The notes under the pieces are model-generated. The model saw nothing but the letters and a program-made list of their open reading frames with translations. It was not told the origin of the DNA and did no database searches. A stretch of DNA of 64,000 bases from Pyrenopolyporus hunteri (taxonomy: Eukaryota > Ascomycota > Sordariomycetes > Xylariales > Hypoxylaceae): positions 620,001-684,000 of the forward strand of contig CADCXC010000001.1 in the NCBI GenBank assembly GCA_902806595.1, read 5' to 3'. The position numbers were made by a program, and so were the translations under genes. Within the stretch, counting starts at the first letter, position 1. Each line of letters starts with the position of its first letter. Below, in pieces: positions 25,454-36,262 of the stretch.

Positions 25454-28400
25454 ATGGTCACGCTTATCAATAGCAACGGACCTGATCCGCTGCCGACGCC
25501 CAAGCAGATCCGCTTCGTCAACAACCAGGGCCAACCGCCCACCAAGAGGAGAAGGATAAACGCTGCGTAAGTATCGTTGACTTCCTTTGTCCGGCGTGGG
25601 AGGGATCTGGGGGAGGGACTGAACCGTGATTACGCCTGGGGTAATTGACGACTCTTTTTCTTCTCGTTCTTTCTCTTTCCTATTTTTTATTTATCTTTAT
25701 TTTTATCTTCTTTCCCCGTCGCAATCCTCATAGGAATCCCGCGGACCCGCCATCAGTTCAGTCCCAACTTTAGGGGGTGCGACGCCGCGAACGTCTCAGC
25801 TAACTCCGGCTTCTCTCTTCATGTCAGATGCCTCACCTGCCGCAAGCGAAAAACGAGGTGTGCCGGCGAACATCCTACTTGTTCGACCTGCACCAAGAAC
25901 GGACACGTGTGCCTGGGTTATTCCGACGGTATCGAGAAGGCCAATAAGAAGGATGGCGGTAGAGGATCCGGTTCGGCCTTGGATGGTACCCAATTCGACC
26001 CCGACGAGGACGACTACGCCGACGAGGAGTCGGAACTCGACCGTAAGCCTTGGAAGAACGGCAAGACCGCAATCAAACAGTTCGATGTTCCCGACGACTC
26101 CCCCAGGCCGATCCGCCCGGTGCCCGAAACGGCCCAGGATGACGCGAACGTCGACATACGGCTGAAGTCGGAAAACGTAGACTGGGAGGAACCTAGCTCG
26201 CAGCCCACGCCGCGCCCCGAACCCATCCGGCGGCCCCCGAACCCGCGAAACCCGTCGTACTCGACCGAAGGCGGCCACAGCGAGTGCCATTCCCCGGTAC
26301 AATACCACAACGAGAGTCATCGGGTTCCGTACTTCCGCTACTTCGGGCCTACCGCCATCGTGCCGGGCTTCAAGCAGATGGTGGTCAAGGTTCGGGATCG
26401 GAGGCGAAGCTCGATATCGGCTACTTCGCCTAGCGGTGCTAGCTCCATCCTGTCGGGCCTGATGAACTCCATACACCAAGACGTGGACCTTGCTCACCTG
26501 GATGACATGCCCGTCTACGACCCCAACGATACGGAAGACGTACATCCCCTAATCCTCCACCTCGTCGATACCTTCTTCGTACACCTCGGAAGCAACTATC
26601 CCTTCCTGCGACGCGACAAGTTCCCGAGGCTGGTCCAGGAGAAGCGGGTGGAGCCGATACTGGTGGACGCCGTGTGCGCTCTGGCGGCTCGGTTCTCCGA
26701 CCATCCCCTTTTTCGAAAGTGGAACGAGGGTAAGCTGGCCAAGTCCGAGTACGGTTACGTATACGCGCAGCGAGCCAAGGCGGCCACCGTCGACACGTTC
26801 CCGTGCCCGTCGGTCGCCGCCGTCCAGGCGTGTCTGTTGATGGCGTACGACGGCTTCGGCGCCGACCAGGACAGCGCCCTGTGGATGTACCTCGGCATAG
26901 CGATTCGCATGGCGGTCGACCTGGGCCTGTCCAAGGAGGATGGCGTGCGGTACCAGAGCGAGCGAGACCTCTGGTACGCGCGCGGCTATAACAGGAAGGC
27001 GAGCGAAGAATCTTCCCAGCATGGCCAACCCGGTTCCGAGGGTACGGCTCTCAGTCCGGAGGAGCAGAAGGAGATCGAGCAGGAACGCATCGACACCTTC
27101 TGGGCCGTCTTCTTCCTCGACCGCGCCATCTCTTCCGGTACCGGTAGGCCGGTGTCCCTCAAAGACGACGACTTCGAGCTGGAGCTTCCGAAGTCCTCCG
27201 TCGACCCCGTCTCCGGCTGGCCTGACCCGTTGGCGTCGCTGCTGCAAATCATCCACCTGTACGGTCGCGTCTCCGACGTGCTCAATAACATCACGCACGC
27301 CCAGGATCTCACGCAAGAGAAGCTCAACAAGCTCGCTCAGATGGAGATCGAGCTTACGAGGCTCCACCAGAAGACGGACCTGCGCCTCCGGTTCGACGCC
27401 AACAACTTCCAGGCCCACGTCAAGAACGGCCAAGGCACGACTTTTATCCTGCTGCACTTCTGGTTCCATGCGTTGATCATCGTGCTACATCAGCCGACGC
27501 TGCTGACGAAGGAGGGCACCATCAACCGAGCGCACCAATTAAAGACGCACAGCCGAGAGCTATCGATGTCCAGCGCGAAGACGATCGCCGATATCCTCGC
27601 CTTCGCCGAATTGGTCGATCCGAAGTGCTTCATCGGCAACCCCTTCACCTCCCAGCCCATCTACATCGCGGCGTGCGCGTTCCTCAAGGAGTCGAGATCC
27701 AGCCTATCGCAGCCGGGCTCGAGAGATACGACCCCCGAGCCCAGAGGCCAAGCTAGCAAGGGCGGTACGGCGGTGGTCGACTCGGGCCCCGCTTCCAGGC
27801 ACCTGCTGCTGGCCTCCGCCGCGAACCAGAACTACCAGGCGTGCTACAAAGCCCTGAAGCAGATGCACGCGTACTGGGGGGGCGTCCGCTATATCCTGAC
27901 CGCTCTGGACCAGAAGCTGGACGGCCAGTGGGATTGCGAGACCTACACCATCGAGGAATACGAGAGCGCCAGGCGATACCGCCACTCCAGCACCGTTAGC
28001 AGGGTCGCCAAACACATCGAGTTTCCCGCCTCGCCCATCCCCGACAACGGGCCCCTGGCGTGGTCGTTGACAGGGACGACGAACTCGCCAAACTCGACCC
28101 TGACGCTTCTCTTCCAGAACCCCGTGAACTCCGGCGGCGTCATGCCTGCGCAGGTAGTCTCGGCCGCGGCGTCGGCGCCCGTCGCGCCCACGTCCGCGCC
28201 CACGCCGCCCGGAAATATGATATACGACCCCATTCGCCAGAGCCTCCCCGAAGCTACCACATCTATCTACCATTCCGCTTACCCCCAACCTAACACGTCT
28301 GCCCTGCGACACTCTATCAGCCGTCCCCGCCGGGTCTCGGGCGGGGCGACCGGCCAGGGCAAGTCCTCGTACCTACGATACGAGACCCTGACTTCTCAGG

Positions 28401-28810
28401 ATGACCCGGGCAAGGTCTCTATGAGCGTTGCCCCGACGTCGTACACGCCGTCGTCGCAGCATTCTAGATACGACCAGTCGGGCGAGAGCAGCTATCCGAC
28501 GCACGATTCGCCGGCTAGCAGCACGCCGAGCCAGAATAATAGCAATAACATCGGCGGCCACTCCTCGAGCGCGTCGTCGGATGGCGGGCCGTCCAATTTC
28601 GCGCAGAGCGGCAGCGGCCTCGCTTCTAGCGGGTACTCGTACTTGGGACCCGGTGGAGCTTCACACCTGCACCTACTCACGTACGACAACGAAACGGACA
28701 TAGGGCAGCATCTTACCGGCTTCGAGAACGCAGAGATGCTAAGCTGGTTCGGCGACTATTTCCCCGGCGACAGCACGTGGATGTACACTGGCGATTCGTC
28801 CATGTCGTGA
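25454..28810 (+). CDS. Zn2Cys6 transcription factor with fungal-specific middle homology domain
   Basis: Predicted nuclear regulator of 1031 residues from two exons, 25454-25566 and 25828-28810, joined across a 261-nt intron (GTAAGT...GTCAG). The exon junction falls one residue before the first zinc ligand: KRRRINA, then ACLTCRKRKTRCAGEHPTC and STCTKNGHVC, giving C-x2-C-x6-C-x6-C-x2-C-x6-C at residues 39, 42, 49, 56, 59 and 66. A middle homology domain of the PF04082 type begins near HPLILHLVDTFFVHLGSNYP and includes RMAVDLGLSKEDG and RIDTFWAVFFLDRAISSGTG, with the typical RPVSLKDDDF. The C-terminal 300 residues are Ser, Pro and Asn-rich, probably an activation region. I choose the ATG at 25454 because it is the first ATG in frame; upstream in-frame codons are only TTG. 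The regulon is not predictable. Confidence 0.92.
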
Positions 28811-30013
28811 TATTTTTTATTGAGCCTGCGTGCCGTAAACGTTACGCGGCAGGTATTATACGTTATGCTGATGAATGGTAAACGAGGCAAATAGGATGGA
28901 ATATATGGCCATATATAGCTACCGAACCACCTACCCCTCGTTATCTATTACCTAGGTGTTGTACACGCGACCAGGTGAACACAATTCTCACGTCTCTATT
29001 TTATCTATACGTTATCTGAGATACACATATGGCTTTCGACGGACGCTATTTTTATCGAGACAGGTCGGGATCGAACGAGTTTGTTTTAGGTGCGAAGCGA
29101 ACTTCCAGATACCACGGCCCTTTTCTTGTTTATTTATTTATTACTTAGATCATATTCCATTCCCGTCAAGGGCTTTCTGTGCGCTGGGTCAAGCTTCGCA
29201 GCTTTGGGGTACACGTGCGCTACCGGAGGAAAAGGAGGCTTCATCTCGGAGGGAAAGAGAACAAAGGTCATGGATTTCGAAGTAAGCCGGACGGGGTAGG
29301 ACTGGCTCCTCGGTTACTATTAGGTACACATGCCATGGCCAGGAGTATTAGATGGCTAGATGAGGTTTCCTGGAGGAGGCTAAAGGGAGATTGGGGATGA
29401 GAACACGACATCAAGATCAAAGCGCCCACCGTGCTCGAAGATAGCCCGGCTTAATTTAAAGGTTTAAGCAATAATGACCTCTCGATAGATTACTCCATGA
29501 TCCGTAGGCTGTGATGAATTACGAGACGGGTGATATCAGGTATACGCCGAGCCATGACGGGTTAAGATCGGAAACGATATTCGTATGATTCAGCACCGCT
29601 CGAAGATTGACAGAATGGATAGGTAGGTAGGTAGGTAGGATGTCAGACGAAGGAGTAGAAGATCCTCAGGTTGCGTGTGAGATCCACAGCTATTGCGTCG
29701 AATACCCCTGACTACATGACATCAACGACCGCATTGGCAGACGCGGGCCTTGACGTAATGGCACATATCCATCAGATAGGTTAATCATGTCATATGGAGA
29801 TATCGAATAGCATAAATCAACGTCTACTCCTGTCCTTGTTTCTTTGTTGGTTTTCGACCAACGTATATCTCCGTAACTTAGCGAATACATCATCCAAATA
29901 TATCTCTACGAGGCAAACCAACCGCATTCACGCCCGGAAAAACGTGCTTGAGCACCTATACACCGACGAGAGGGTCCGGATAGCGAAACGAAAACAATAG
30001 AGTACCTATAAAA
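28811..30013. other. Intergenic region, no gene seen
   Basis: About 1.2 kb holding the 3' end of the regulator transcript and the promoter of the small protein gene. A TAGG run at 29620-29640. Open frames at 28956-29400 overlap one another in three frames and have no motif. Confidence 0.55.
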
Positions 30014-30361
30014 ATGGCACCATCGAAGACCCCCGGCCAGAACGACGCAGCGAGCGAGACCTTCAAGAAGAAGCAGGCTCAGGGTACGTTTCCCACGACC
30101 AATCGCATAATACACCGACCCCCGATCTAAGATACCGGTAAGAGGCGACTAACAAACACCAAAATAGCCCAGGGCCTAGGCGCCCCCAACGCGCCCGCGC
30201 ACAAGGAGGGCCACGCGCCGGGCGAGGCGCCCGTGGCTTCTGACTCGGGCGTCACAGACGTCGGCATCGAGGGCGGCAGCACGAACGTGCCCGGCGAGAA
30301 GGGGATCACCGGGCCGCGCGTTAGAGACGAGTTGGATCGTCCGGGGAACTCGATGGTTTAA
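30014..30361 (+). CDS. Small hydrophilic protein, 87 residues
   Basis: Two exons, 30014-30083 and 30168-30361, joined across an 84-nt intron with GTACGT donor, ACTAAC branch point and ATAG acceptor, giving 87 residues. The start MAPSKTPGQNDAASETFKKK follows AAAA, a favourable fungal context. The protein is polar, rich in Gly, Ala, Pro, Lys and Glu, without cysteines or membrane segments, and ends RDELDRPGNSMV. The composition and lack of hydrophobic core suggest an intrinsically disordered protein. I do not recognise the family. The good splice signals and the compact frame on both sides of the intron are the evidence that it is real. It is convergent with the glycosyltransferase gene. Confidence 0.65.
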
Positions 30362-31107
30362 GTTTCTCGGTCTGTGTTCCGTTCCGTTCTATTTCGATTC
30401 GTTTTGTTTCGTTGGGGTAAGGTGAGGTTTGCGATGTCAGGTTAAGCCAACGTCTACTTTCCGCTATGGGCGTCGATTTCTCTACCTACTCTAAGTCCGA
30501 CAAAGGGTTCGACTTGGAAAGGAAACGGGGAAATACGACGACCAATGTTCGACGAAGAGTTGGAAGAGGCGGGAGGAAGCAAGGAGCCGTATAAAGATGG
30601 GGGAAAAGGGAGAAAGTAGGCGCAACAATTGGCGTAACCGCGCCGTGTACAGTACGAAGCTCTTCGGAGCCTTACGATGAATTAATTAACGACCGCATTT
30701 CTCAAAGCATCCTCGTTTCGGCACTCAAGGGTAACTCACCTAAGCTCAAGCATTATATAGGAGAGCTCTGTAGAGCCCAAGATCAGACGCTATAATTAGT
30801 CTACTTGGACGATTACAACGCTTAAATATCATCGCTCTGTATGATTCTACTTGGCAATATAGCGATAGGTACCTCCGAAGTGGCGTACTGCATACTACGG
30901 TTCTCCCAACAAAGCTCCCCCCTGCGCGTGGCGCAATGTCTCGGTCAACAACATCTCGATTCACACAAACAGCGGAATACGTCTTTTATCCCGGAACCGA
31001 CCTGTAGGGATATTTTTTTTTTTTTTTCAGATTATTCCCATCCCAAGGCCCGTCATCTTCGCCTCTAACGAACCGCCTCGCGCATGCAAAAGACGACGGC
31101 GCGGGCA
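30362..31107. other. Convergent intergenic spacer
   Basis: About 750 bp, presumed 3' untranslated regions of two convergent genes. A poly(T) tract of about 15 occurs at 31013-31027. No gene seen. Confidence 0.5.
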
Positions 31108-32697
31108 TTAGAAGCTGGGCCAGACGGGTTCCTTGCACTCGCCCCGGCTCTCGACCCACGCGCGAATCCGCTCGACGTTCCAACCGCTTATCTGTCTTTC
31201 TTTGTCGTTGATCGCCTTCCTGACCGGCCTACCGAGCCTGAAAGAGTTCTTGCTATAGGCGCAGCTGCCGGCGCGGAACGAGAACTGGAAGCAGTCGTCG
31301 ACGGTGTCGCATATGCGGCGGCAATTCTCGAACGACCCGTGGACGTCTAGTTCGTCGGCCGCCGACCTATGCTGCTGTTTCCGATTACTCGCGCGGTCCT
31401 TCTGCAGCTGCGCGTGGCGTTCTCCGTATATGGTGTCGAGGTACAGCACGTCGTTGCTCAGGTTATCCCAGTCGTCGCGCCTGGCCGTCAGCTTCGGCTC
31501 GACGAATTCGTGGTAGATGTCCTTGAATCGTATGGCGGGGCGCGGCGTGCCCCGAGACTCGTAGAACCGCTTCTCGAATTCCTAGAACGAGGAGATCTCT
31601 TCCGAGTCCATGTGGTGCATGGTCACTAGCGGATGGCACCACTGGCGCAGCCTGTAAGGGACGGTACGGGGTTTATCGCCGTTTATCGTCGGCCACTGGG
31701 TTTCTTATTAGCTCTTATGGCGCATACGAAGGTAGGTCCGGGTCGAGAGCCTGATGACATCCATTATGGGGCTAGGGAACTGGCGAATGCTTACAGCTTG
31801 CTTGACTCCAAGGTTAAGGGTTTCATTCAAGGCAACTCCCAGCAGATGATCGCCGCAACACGTCCCCGGAGCCCTCAAATCGTACTTATTAGCGACGCCG
31901 GAATGGCTCTCGACGAGATCGTGCATCGTCGCCCTCGACAGGATATACCCGCTACCGCCGTGGGCAAAGCTAAAGTCGTTTATGAGGTTGACGCAGCCAA
32001 CGTAGTGCTTCTTAGACGGGTCGCCGAGCTTTGGTAGCCACTGGACGAGGTTATTCCAGAGCACGTACGTGTCAGCGTCGATGAAGAGGTACCACTCGTA
32101 GCTTGGGCGCAGCTTGTAGGCCTTCTCGGCGATGTGGATATTCTTGTACTTGTCCAACCTCCACGCCTCGGCTTCTTTGCTCTGGCCAGCGCCGACGTCG
32201 CAGCTCTGCTGATCAACAACGCAGGCTCTCTGCCGGCGGTAGATATCAAAGTCTCTGTTTGCGTCCTTGGCGTGAGGGAGCACGGTGCTCAGGCTATCGT
32301 AGACGTGGTGGCCGGCGATGTCCTGCTCCAGATCGGAAAAGATAAGAAAGTCCGGGAGGCACCTGAGCGTGGTGACTAGCTGCGTGGGGATTTTAGCGTA
32401 CGACTCGGTAGCGCCTGTTTTTATAACCAGGAGGACGTTGGACGTGTCCGGGAAAGATTCGCAGAACGGGTCGTCGGGTCTAGGACGAGGTGGCGCCGTT
32501 AGGTTGCCGGCCGTGGCAAGGTCGACAGGACTAGATGAGTTGGTATGAGCGGGAACATCGGGGCGCGGAATGTACGGGGGCCCAAGCAAAGAGCTATGGA
32601 GCGACCATTCGGTAAGGCGTTTCGAGATGACGAGGACGAAGACGAGGCCGGCGACGATCAGAGCGAGTCTCCCGTGACAGCGTCTGAGAACCATCAT
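31108..32697 (-). CDS. GT31/Fringe-like type II glycosyltransferase with in-frame TAG at codon 339
   Basis: Predicted Golgi glycosyltransferase. Exons 32697-31795 and 31695-31108, with a 99-nt intron (GTAAGC, GCTAAT branch, CCCAG), join as GVKQAWPTINGDKPRTVPYR. Residues 10-25 form the signal anchor (LALIVAGLVFVLVISK). VLLVIKTGATESYAKIP and the metal-binding FIDADTYVLWNN (DAD at 207-209) are Fringe-like hallmarks; CCGDHLLGVALNE follows. The spliced frame runs 496 codons including one internal TAG at 31584-31582, in TMHHMDSEEISSF, TAG, EFEKRF. By my recollection of related fungal proteins this position is Trp. Coding quality continues for 156 codons after it (DIYHEFVEPKLTARRDDWDN, then a six-cysteine tail). 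Alternatives are a recent nonsense mutation, a sequencing error or mRNA editing; if read as stop, a 338-residue protein lacks the conserved C-terminus. Confidence 0.85.
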
Positions 32698-34959
32698 GCT
32701 GGCCAGGTTGAGGTCATAGCGCCTAGCGCTGGGTGTCGAAGGGGTTGGCGGATCGATTTAGGTAACACGACAATACCTATTTGGCAGATATAGTAAGGAG
32801 AGACTCCGATATGAGGGTTGATGGGTATTGTGGGGACGTGGGAAAGAGAAAAAGGGAAAAGGAAAAAAATTACCTCAAAACGCACTTGGAATTGAAGAAG
32901 CGATGGCATAAGGCAGGTAGGTAGGTAGGTATGCTACTTCCAAGTCCCATTACCCGTAATCCGTACTCTCCTAGGTAGTTGCATGTAAGTATGTTGTGGT
33001 GGACCTTCCTACCTTCTTTCTTTCCATTTTCCGGTTTATTTTTCATTCTTCTTCTCATTTTAAACCCTTCCGTCTTCTTCATGTCACCAAGCACCATCGT
33101 ATGCCTCACTTAACATTATCTGGCTTACATGTGTCTGTAGATAGGCGCGATTATTGAAGATACGAAGGACGCACATCTCATATTTTAGCATAGGGACGCA
33201 TCTGCCAACTTCCGCCTTACCTACAGGCAAAACATCAACATCCTCTCCTTCACTCTCCTCTGGCCTCTTGAAAGCAGACCTACGGTTATAAGCGGACTGG
33301 TACGGCTCCCTACTTCAATATCTACCCCTGAATGCCTGGCCTAACTCGAAGATTTATTATCAGCCGTTGATGTTGGAGGAACTTTGGCCCCGCGCGCGTT
33401 GGGGCTGAGATACTGAGTCTATCCACTCTAACGGCAACAAATAAAATATGTCGCCCTGATAATTTTCCAGCCGAATAAGAGTACCCAAATGCACAGCCAC
33501 ATGGGTAATATACTAGGAACATATGGTTCGTAGCATAGTGTATAAAATATACTCGAACCCCATCAGCCCTCCACCGCAAAAGACCTGAAGTATATATGAT
33601 GCACTCTCAAATAGGTTGAAATAGGTAGTCCATATTTGGGGATATGAGAATAAAATTAAGTTTAACTGTAAAGGTCTATTATGGTAGATCAACTGAATGA
33701 ATATTCTATATCATTTAAACACAGGCAACGACATAACCCTACATGTTACATACTAGGCGTATGAAAAATAGTCGGTATATAACAGACACCCCCTGTAGGC
33801 TTGTTAGCCCGGGGGGTTGCTGGTAACGACCGACTATCTCCGTACTTCCTTCGGGCGAGGTGAGAGCTTTAGCCCGACAGAGACGCGGCTTAGGAAAAGG
33901 GGCGGTTAATCGACAAGCCGATTCTCTACCGAAACTCGGGTAGCTTAGATTCGAGGCAAGACACTGAAGTTCTGGATTGTACGTCTCGAGACTTTTATGT
34001 TTGATACTGAGTATTACTCCTCGCCCTATCATCTCCCCAAAGCACCAAAGCACAGGGCATAACAGCTTGGGTTAGGTGGCTCGTCCGCAGGTTATCTCTA
34101 TTTTCCCCGTCTAATCGCCCTCTACGTACATGTAGTTGTAGGCGACATCTACCTACGACGTACACGTTAGATACCTCTATGTGTACCTACCTAGGTATAA
34201 AAGCTGCTGAAATAGGTACCATGACGTCGGCTGTTACACAACATATGCACCTCAGTGGCACCTAACCTGTTTTGGGAGGTAGCTCTCGTCGGGCAGGTCC
34301 GTAACACGCCGGACCGTAAGGTACCTAGGCAGGAGGACGTCAAAATAACTGGCGCACCCTGTAATAATAAATACTAAGGGACTTAAAATAATAAAATTTA
34401 TATCCGCTTAAAAATAAATAAAATGTTAAAAACTAACTATTATAATATATCTATAATTTATATAATAGTTTATAAAATTCTTGAAATTTAAAATAAGATA
34501 GTAATATAAATTTTCGAAATTAAAGATAAAATATTAAAGTACGGTTTGATATTAATGGAATTGAAGCGTTTTGGTAGTGCGCCACTTTTTTTGACATCCT
34601 TCTGCTAGGTAGCTGGCAGGTACCTACTGTGTATAGTAGGTAGAGATACCTATTTGGGGTAGGTAAGGTCCACCACCTCCGCGCTACCTAGGTGCCTCGG
34701 CTCCTTAGCGTTCCTCTCCGCAGTCCCAGTCCTTTCACCGTTTCCCCCTGCATTCCAAATTACACCACGTACGAATCCGCGAGCTCAGCTACTTACAAGA
34801 GCTGCGAAGGAATCATGGCGAATTGGTTACACGTTTCCAATTCCCCAACAGCAACGTCGATAGCAGCAGGGTGAAGATAATGCGAATATTTTGCCGACAC
34901 TCCATCCTCGCGCCTCTAGTTAGCTGAATAAACAGTGTACTTCGCCTAGCCGGTTGACC
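32698..34959. other. Intergenic region with a terminal-inverted-repeat element
   Basis: Divergent spacer of about 2.3 kb between the glycosyltransferase and dehydrogenase genes. It contains TAGG runs (32912-32930, about 34180-34200) and the AT-rich element described separately. An open frame at 33739-34053 on the minus strand has no recognisable domain. Confidence 0.5.
34329..34605. mobile_element. 277-bp MITE-like element with 29-bp terminal inverted repeats
   Basis: The left end 34329-34357 and the reverse complement of 34577-34605 match at 25 of 29 positions. The shared core is GTCAAAA, two A's after a variable base, another variable base, then TGGCGCAC; the outer part is GCAG, a variable base, AGGA. 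Both ends are flanked by TAG (34326-34328 and 34606-34608), a possible 2-3 bp target duplication (TA or TAG). The roughly 220-bp interior is extremely AT-rich and has no open frame, unlike the surrounding DNA. Two of the four mismatches are C/T or G/A, and the AT-rich interior would fit repeat-induced point mutation. This looks like a non-autonomous DNA transposon, perhaps Tc1/mariner or PIF-like; the family is not determined. Confidence 0.65.
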
Positions 34960-36019
34960 ATGTCCGACACCGCCAAACGAAGGATCCAAGCTCTGGGAAA
35001 CCAGATTTCCTCGCCTGCATCCGCTGCTTCCTCCTCCTCCTCAAACGTCCCGCCGATAAAGAAAGTCGCCGGCAAGTCCGCGGGCCCGCGCGTCCGGGGC
35101 AAGGTCGTCATCATCACCGGAGCGAACTCGGTGCTCGGGATCGGCCGCGCCAGCGCCCACCAGTTCGCGGAGAACGGCGCCAAAGCCGTGTATATCTGCG
35201 ACTACGACGACACGTACCTGGCGGCGCATAAGCGCGAGATCGAGACGCTGTATCCCGGCGTCGACGTGCACGTGTGCAAGTTCGATGCTGCCGACGAACA
35301 GGCCGTCAAAGAGGTCGTGGACCACGCCATGAACACGTACGGAAGACTGGACGTCTTCTTCGCGAACGCGGGCGTCGTCGGCCGCCTTGCCGCCTTCACC
35401 GATATCAGCAAGGACGAGTTTATGCGCGTCTTCGATACCAACGTCGCTAGGTTTGTTTTTAACCCGCACTATCATATACCCTACAGCCCGTTATCAACAC
35501 ATACGTCTCCGCACGTAGATATGCTTGTAGATCGATGCTTACATCCGTAACCACCACCCCAGCGTATTCCTAGCCGCCAAGCACGCCGCACCCGCCATGC
35601 AAAAGACATCGCCCTCGAAACCCACGCCGTCGGGCAGCATCATCGGCACGGCGTCAGTCGCGGGGCTGCGATCCAACGCGGGCACGACGCCGTACGCGGC
35701 GTCCAAAGCGGCCGTCATATCGCTCGCCCAGACGCTCGCGTACCAGCTCGCCGGCACCAACGTCCGCGTCAACGCCATCTGCCCGGGCCTCATCGAGACC
35801 GGCATGACGGCCCCGACCTTCGAGGCCGCGCGCGCCCGCGGCACCGAGCGCAAGATCGGCCAGCTGAACCCGCTCAAGCGCGGCGGCACCGCCGACGAGA
35901 TCGCCCGCGTCGCCCTCTTCCTCGGCAGCGACGAGGCGAGCTACGTGAACGGCCAGGCCTGGGCCGTGGATGGCGGGCTTAGCGCCGGACACCCGTTTGT
36001 GCCGGGGAAAATGCATTAA
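34960..36019 (+). CDS. Short-chain dehydrogenase/reductase (SDR)
   Basis: NAD(P)-dependent oxidoreductase of the classical SDR family, 315 residues from two exons, 34960-35450 and 35563-36019 (112-nt intron, GTTTGT donor, CCCAG acceptor; the junction reads NVASVFLAAKHAAP). The cofactor site is TGANSVLGIG at residues 53-62, a slightly extended form of TG-x3-G-x-G. NAG occurs in FFANAGVVG, and the catalytic residues are S195, Y208 and K212 (GTASVAG, then PYAASKAA). The C-terminus NPLKRGGTADEIARVALFLG, then YVNGQAWAVDGG is typical. About 45 residues precede the Rossmann fold, including a run of serines; a targeting role is possible but not shown. The substrate is unknown. The gene ends 243 bp from the convergent F-box gene. 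Confidence 0.93.
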
Positions 36020-36262
36020 GGGGTGGGTGGTGTAGCAAGGTATCTTATTGTTGAGCACGTGAGGAGCGGTATTGTATATATGTATGTGCTTAGAACCTGG
36101 GCGCTTGCTCGACCGCGTTTCTTATAGGTGTATCCGATGTTAAGCGTCTAAGAGGGTATCTGAGGATAGTCGTAAGGAGAGAGGAAACCGAACTAGAAAT
36201 AACAAAGTGTCCGAGTCCAACTGTAAACCCACTAGGAGAGCTTCTTTCCGTATCATATCATT

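Noticed and set aside
26549..27469. 306-codon antisense frame within the large Zn2Cys6 gene
   Set aside because: Codon-bias shadow of the sense exon; no recognisable motif and no splice support.
31108..31581. Reading the region after the TAG as a separate small gene
   Set aside because: It is in frame with the upstream exon and continues the conserved family sequence; there is no start codon or promoter of its own that I can support.
31652..31654. CAG that could be the acceptor of the glycosyltransferase intron
   Set aside because: The frame is open and family-like upstream of it (INGDKPRTVPYR), and the acceptor at 31696 restores GVKQAWPTING in phase.
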